DNA of 64,000 bases from Bisporella sp. PMI_857 (taxonomy: Eukaryota > Ascomycota > Leotiomycetes > Helotiales > Helotiaceae): the NCBI GenBank assembly GCA_021307315.1, contig JAJSPD010000023.1, forward strand, positions 558,001 to 622,000, in the 5' to 3' direction. The notes under the pieces were generated by a model. That model searched no databases. It was not told where the DNA came from and worked only from the letters and a program-made list of their open reading frames with translations. Made by a program: the position numbers and the translations under genes. This document shows positions 61,655 through 64,000 of the stretch, piece by piece. Positions within the stretch are counted from its first letter, which is position 1. Each line of letters begins with the position of its first letter.

Positions 61655-63192
61655 TCACTTTGGTAGTTGTTGGCTCAACTCCGTCTTCTCTCTCTCCTGC
61701 GATTGTTGAAGGGGCAAGATAGGTCGTGCCCCTTCGGGTGCAACGTACTTTTCATCAAACACATATCTCTCTAAACGCTGTGTCAAACGAGCACAGAAAG
61801 GGTCCACGTGCTTCGTCCACTGGTTCGCGATACTGTACAATATAACCAGCCAGATGGGCACCCAAAAGTACCACCCGATTCGACCGCATTGCTTTAGTGC
61901 TGGGCCCGGCACCATCTTCCCGTCTTGCTCCACATCTGCTGGTAGGTGAATGCCAAATATCATCCACACCAGTACCGTTCGGATGAGCGTACCATGGAGC
62001 AAGTATACTGCAAAAGAATTCTTGCCGAACCACAGAAGATACTTATTCGATAGCACATCTTTGACTGTGGGTGAAAAGTGGATACCGAGCGCAATGAACT
62101 CAAGACCTAGGCCCGTATAATAACGTGGGAGCTCGGCTTCCTTAGGGAAGATGACATGTCCCCAGTCCATCAGGAAGACGGACCAGGGACGCCATTCGGG
62201 ATTTTTTTCTGGGTAGGAGGCTAGGTAGAGCCCAATCACTATGAAAGTAGGCGTGATGGCGCGACCAGGCCATCTTCGTTCTTTCAGCCAGGTCACATGG
62301 CCGGGATCTTGTGAGAGTTCTGATAGGAAGACGCCAAAGAAGAATTGCATTCCAAAGGCCGCTATTTACGGTTAGAGAATAAGCGACGACGCCGTGGGGT
62401 GGGGGACGTACAATCGTTGGCTACCCAGAAATACACAAATGTGCCTAGTGCCATCATCATTCTGTGCCGTGGCTTCAAGTAGGCCGTTGTGAAAAGAAAA
62501 ACGTATACCCAGAATGCTCCCTTGAGCAATGGTTGTAGCGTCCACATGTTGATATCGTACACATTCCACATCTTCGACCAGGTCGTGATGAAGTTCAGAA
62601 ATAAACTTTGGATAGCCTGCCCAATATATGGTGTCATATTCGGCGATGAGTAGTTCAACCACCACCCCTCAACATGGTTCGCAACCTCGAAAACTCCAAA
62701 CTGACATATAAACCATGAAATTATTGTTGCAATTGTAGTAGGAAAGACGAGCCTTGGTGTTCGGCGAAACGCGCTCTTCGCAATTCCCGAGAATGCCGCA
62801 TCCATCTGTCCAGCTCGAAATTGTCGGATAGGCTTGAGCGCGCACACATAGCCGGTAACCAAGGAGAAGATGGATACCCCGATACGGCCTTGTACGAGTA
62901 CTCGCAGAAAAGGCAACTGGAGGTAACGGACCGTCACCACTTCGCCGGGTTGCAAATCCTGGTAGGGATCTTTGGAAATGGGCTTGAACAGAGATTCGTC
63001 AAATCCTCGCGCAAGATGGGTAAACACCACGAGTACCGACGCGATGCCGCGCAGGCCCTAGAATCATGCCGAGTTAGCTGGGTGAGGCTTTATTGCGTGC
63101 TGAACAGCACATGTTGTGGCTAGGAGATTGATGCGGGATGGCGCATGAAGACTAACATCAACCCATTTGACGTTTTCCTGTCTAACACTCAT
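61655..63192 (-). CDS. Acyltransferase-3 family membrane protein
   Basis: A 462-aa integral membrane protein with exons 63192-63157, 63057-62412 and 62361-61655 (1389 nt, exact). Exon 1 gives MSVRQENVKWVD and splices to 'GLRGIASVLVVFTHLARGFD', the standard opening of acyltransferase 3 / OafA-type domains, whose first helix carries the catalytic-site His. Further markers are 'RVLVQGRIGVSIFSLVTGYVCALKP', 'FRRTPRLVFPTTIATIISW', 'NMWTLQPLLKGAFWVYVFLF' and 'LWFGKNSFAVYLLHGTLIRT'. About ten transmembrane helices are expected. The family moves acyl groups onto sugars, lipids or secondary metabolites at membranes; fungal members often sit in biosynthetic neighbourhoods. The acceptor here is unknown. 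The tail is polar and Gln/Glu-rich. Confidence 0.9.
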
Positions 63193-64000
63193 TCTGCCCA
63201 CGAAATACAGGATTCAGTGACATTCGAGGACCTCGAGCTAGCGGGTCTTCTTATCTGTAGAGAACCGGAAGATGATAGAAACGGGACTTTTGGGTGATCT
63301 CCTGAGGGTGCAAGAGACGACACGGATGGGTGTTCAGCCAAGGTGGCTTCAAAACTGGGCTTGAGCAAAAGCAACGGGAGGATATAAGAATGGGCTTTAT
63401 GAAGAAAATGAAAGACGGCAGAAGGAAAGACGAAGGATGGCCACGACAGCGTGTGGTAAGGTTATAGCTACAGCGAGAGATGGGGGAAAAGGAAAGAGGA
63501 CCACCATGATCCCTTTTACGTTAGTGTGTCGGCTCTCCATGTTTGATCGCAAGTGCAGACCACCACCACCAACAACCTACACCAGGGGGGTGGTGCGGCA
63601 AGCTGATCCAACTAGGCAAGCCAGGAAAAGTGGTGTCTCCGCCTACGATACAATTACTTACTGATGAGCAGAAGGGGGGACAAGGGCTTGGCGGTCAGGG
63701 GGGGCAGTGCAGGTTATGGCTTGGCCCTAGCCAGTGGTACCCTGATGCAGTAAAGTAAGTAAGTTCTTGGAGTATTATAGTGGGAAGTACAGTGGGTGCA
63801 AGCCCGACGGTACAGGTACTGTACGTACTGTAGCTGTAGAGGATAGCACCTGTAAGGGGTGGCCATGCCCCTGGTGTCAGCATTTTCACTGGACTGGCTT
63901 CTTTCCGCTTTCGCGTCTTGGGAGGAAGTCAAGGGGTTTGGCTGGTGGGGCAAGCACCAAGATGGCCACCCCTGATTTGTTGAATGCCACAAGCATGGCC
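63193..64000. other. Right-edge non-coding sequence
   Basis: Upstream region of the acyltransferase gene. Short palindromic tracts built on GTACTGTAC occur at about 63810-63835. No gene was recognised before the window ends. Confidence 0.55.

Overview
This is nuclear DNA of a filamentous ascomycete (Pezizomycotina). Genes are split by short introns, mostly about 45-110 nt, with GT..AG borders and CTAAC/CTGAC-like branch points. The gene set is fungal: a WSC-domain sensor, Fig1, Sld2, vacuolar aspartic protease and SWI1-type ARID protein. Protein flavour and intron style would fit Leotiomycetes, but that is a weak inference. No prokaryotic or viral genes, rRNA, convincing tRNA, CRISPR array or intact transposon was seen.

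Layout. 0-6 kb: the 3' part of an MFS monocarboxylate-type transporter (+), a kinesin-10-like motor (+) and a glycine-rich DUF7721/'beta-flanking' type protein (-). 6-27 kb is gene-poor, with only a Grainyhead/CP2 transcription factor (-, 9.8-12.5 kb) and a Kes1/Osh4-like oxysterol-binding protein (+, 18.8-20.5 kb). This stretch also holds long non-coding leaders, microsatellites and a decayed tandem array of units near 97 bp. 27-32 kb: two surface proteins, a predicted GPI-anchored protein (+) and a WSC-domain membrane sensor (-). 33.9-38.4 kb: a TOPORS-like RING protein (-), Sld2 (+) and Fig1 (-). 41.8-46.5 kb: a small secreted basic protein (+), cytosolic serine hydroxymethyltransferase (+) and vacuolar proteinase A (+). 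47.5-57.0 kb: an EVE-domain protein (-), the SWI/SNF subunit Swi1 (+), and a head-to-head pair of mitochondrial ribosomal protein mL49 (-) and eIF3e (+). 58.1-63.2 kb: a cytochrome P450 (+) converging on an acyltransferase-3 membrane protein (-).

The genes do not form one pathway. Most are housekeeping: transcription and chromatin, replication, translation, one-carbon metabolism and vacuolar proteolysis. Cell-surface and mating functions (WSC, GPI protein, Fig1) are scattered among them. The P450/acyltransferase pair at the right edge is the only hint of a specialised-metabolism neighbourhood, and it may continue outside the window. Exon borders were read by eye from splice signals and reading-frame continuity. 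For most multi-exon genes the joined length is an exact multiple of three, but no transcript data were available.

No clearly new system stands out. The best leads are the degenerate tandem array (23.3-24.1 kb), the small secreted basic protein (41.8 kb), and a splicing-created mini-uORF directly in front of the swi1 start codon.
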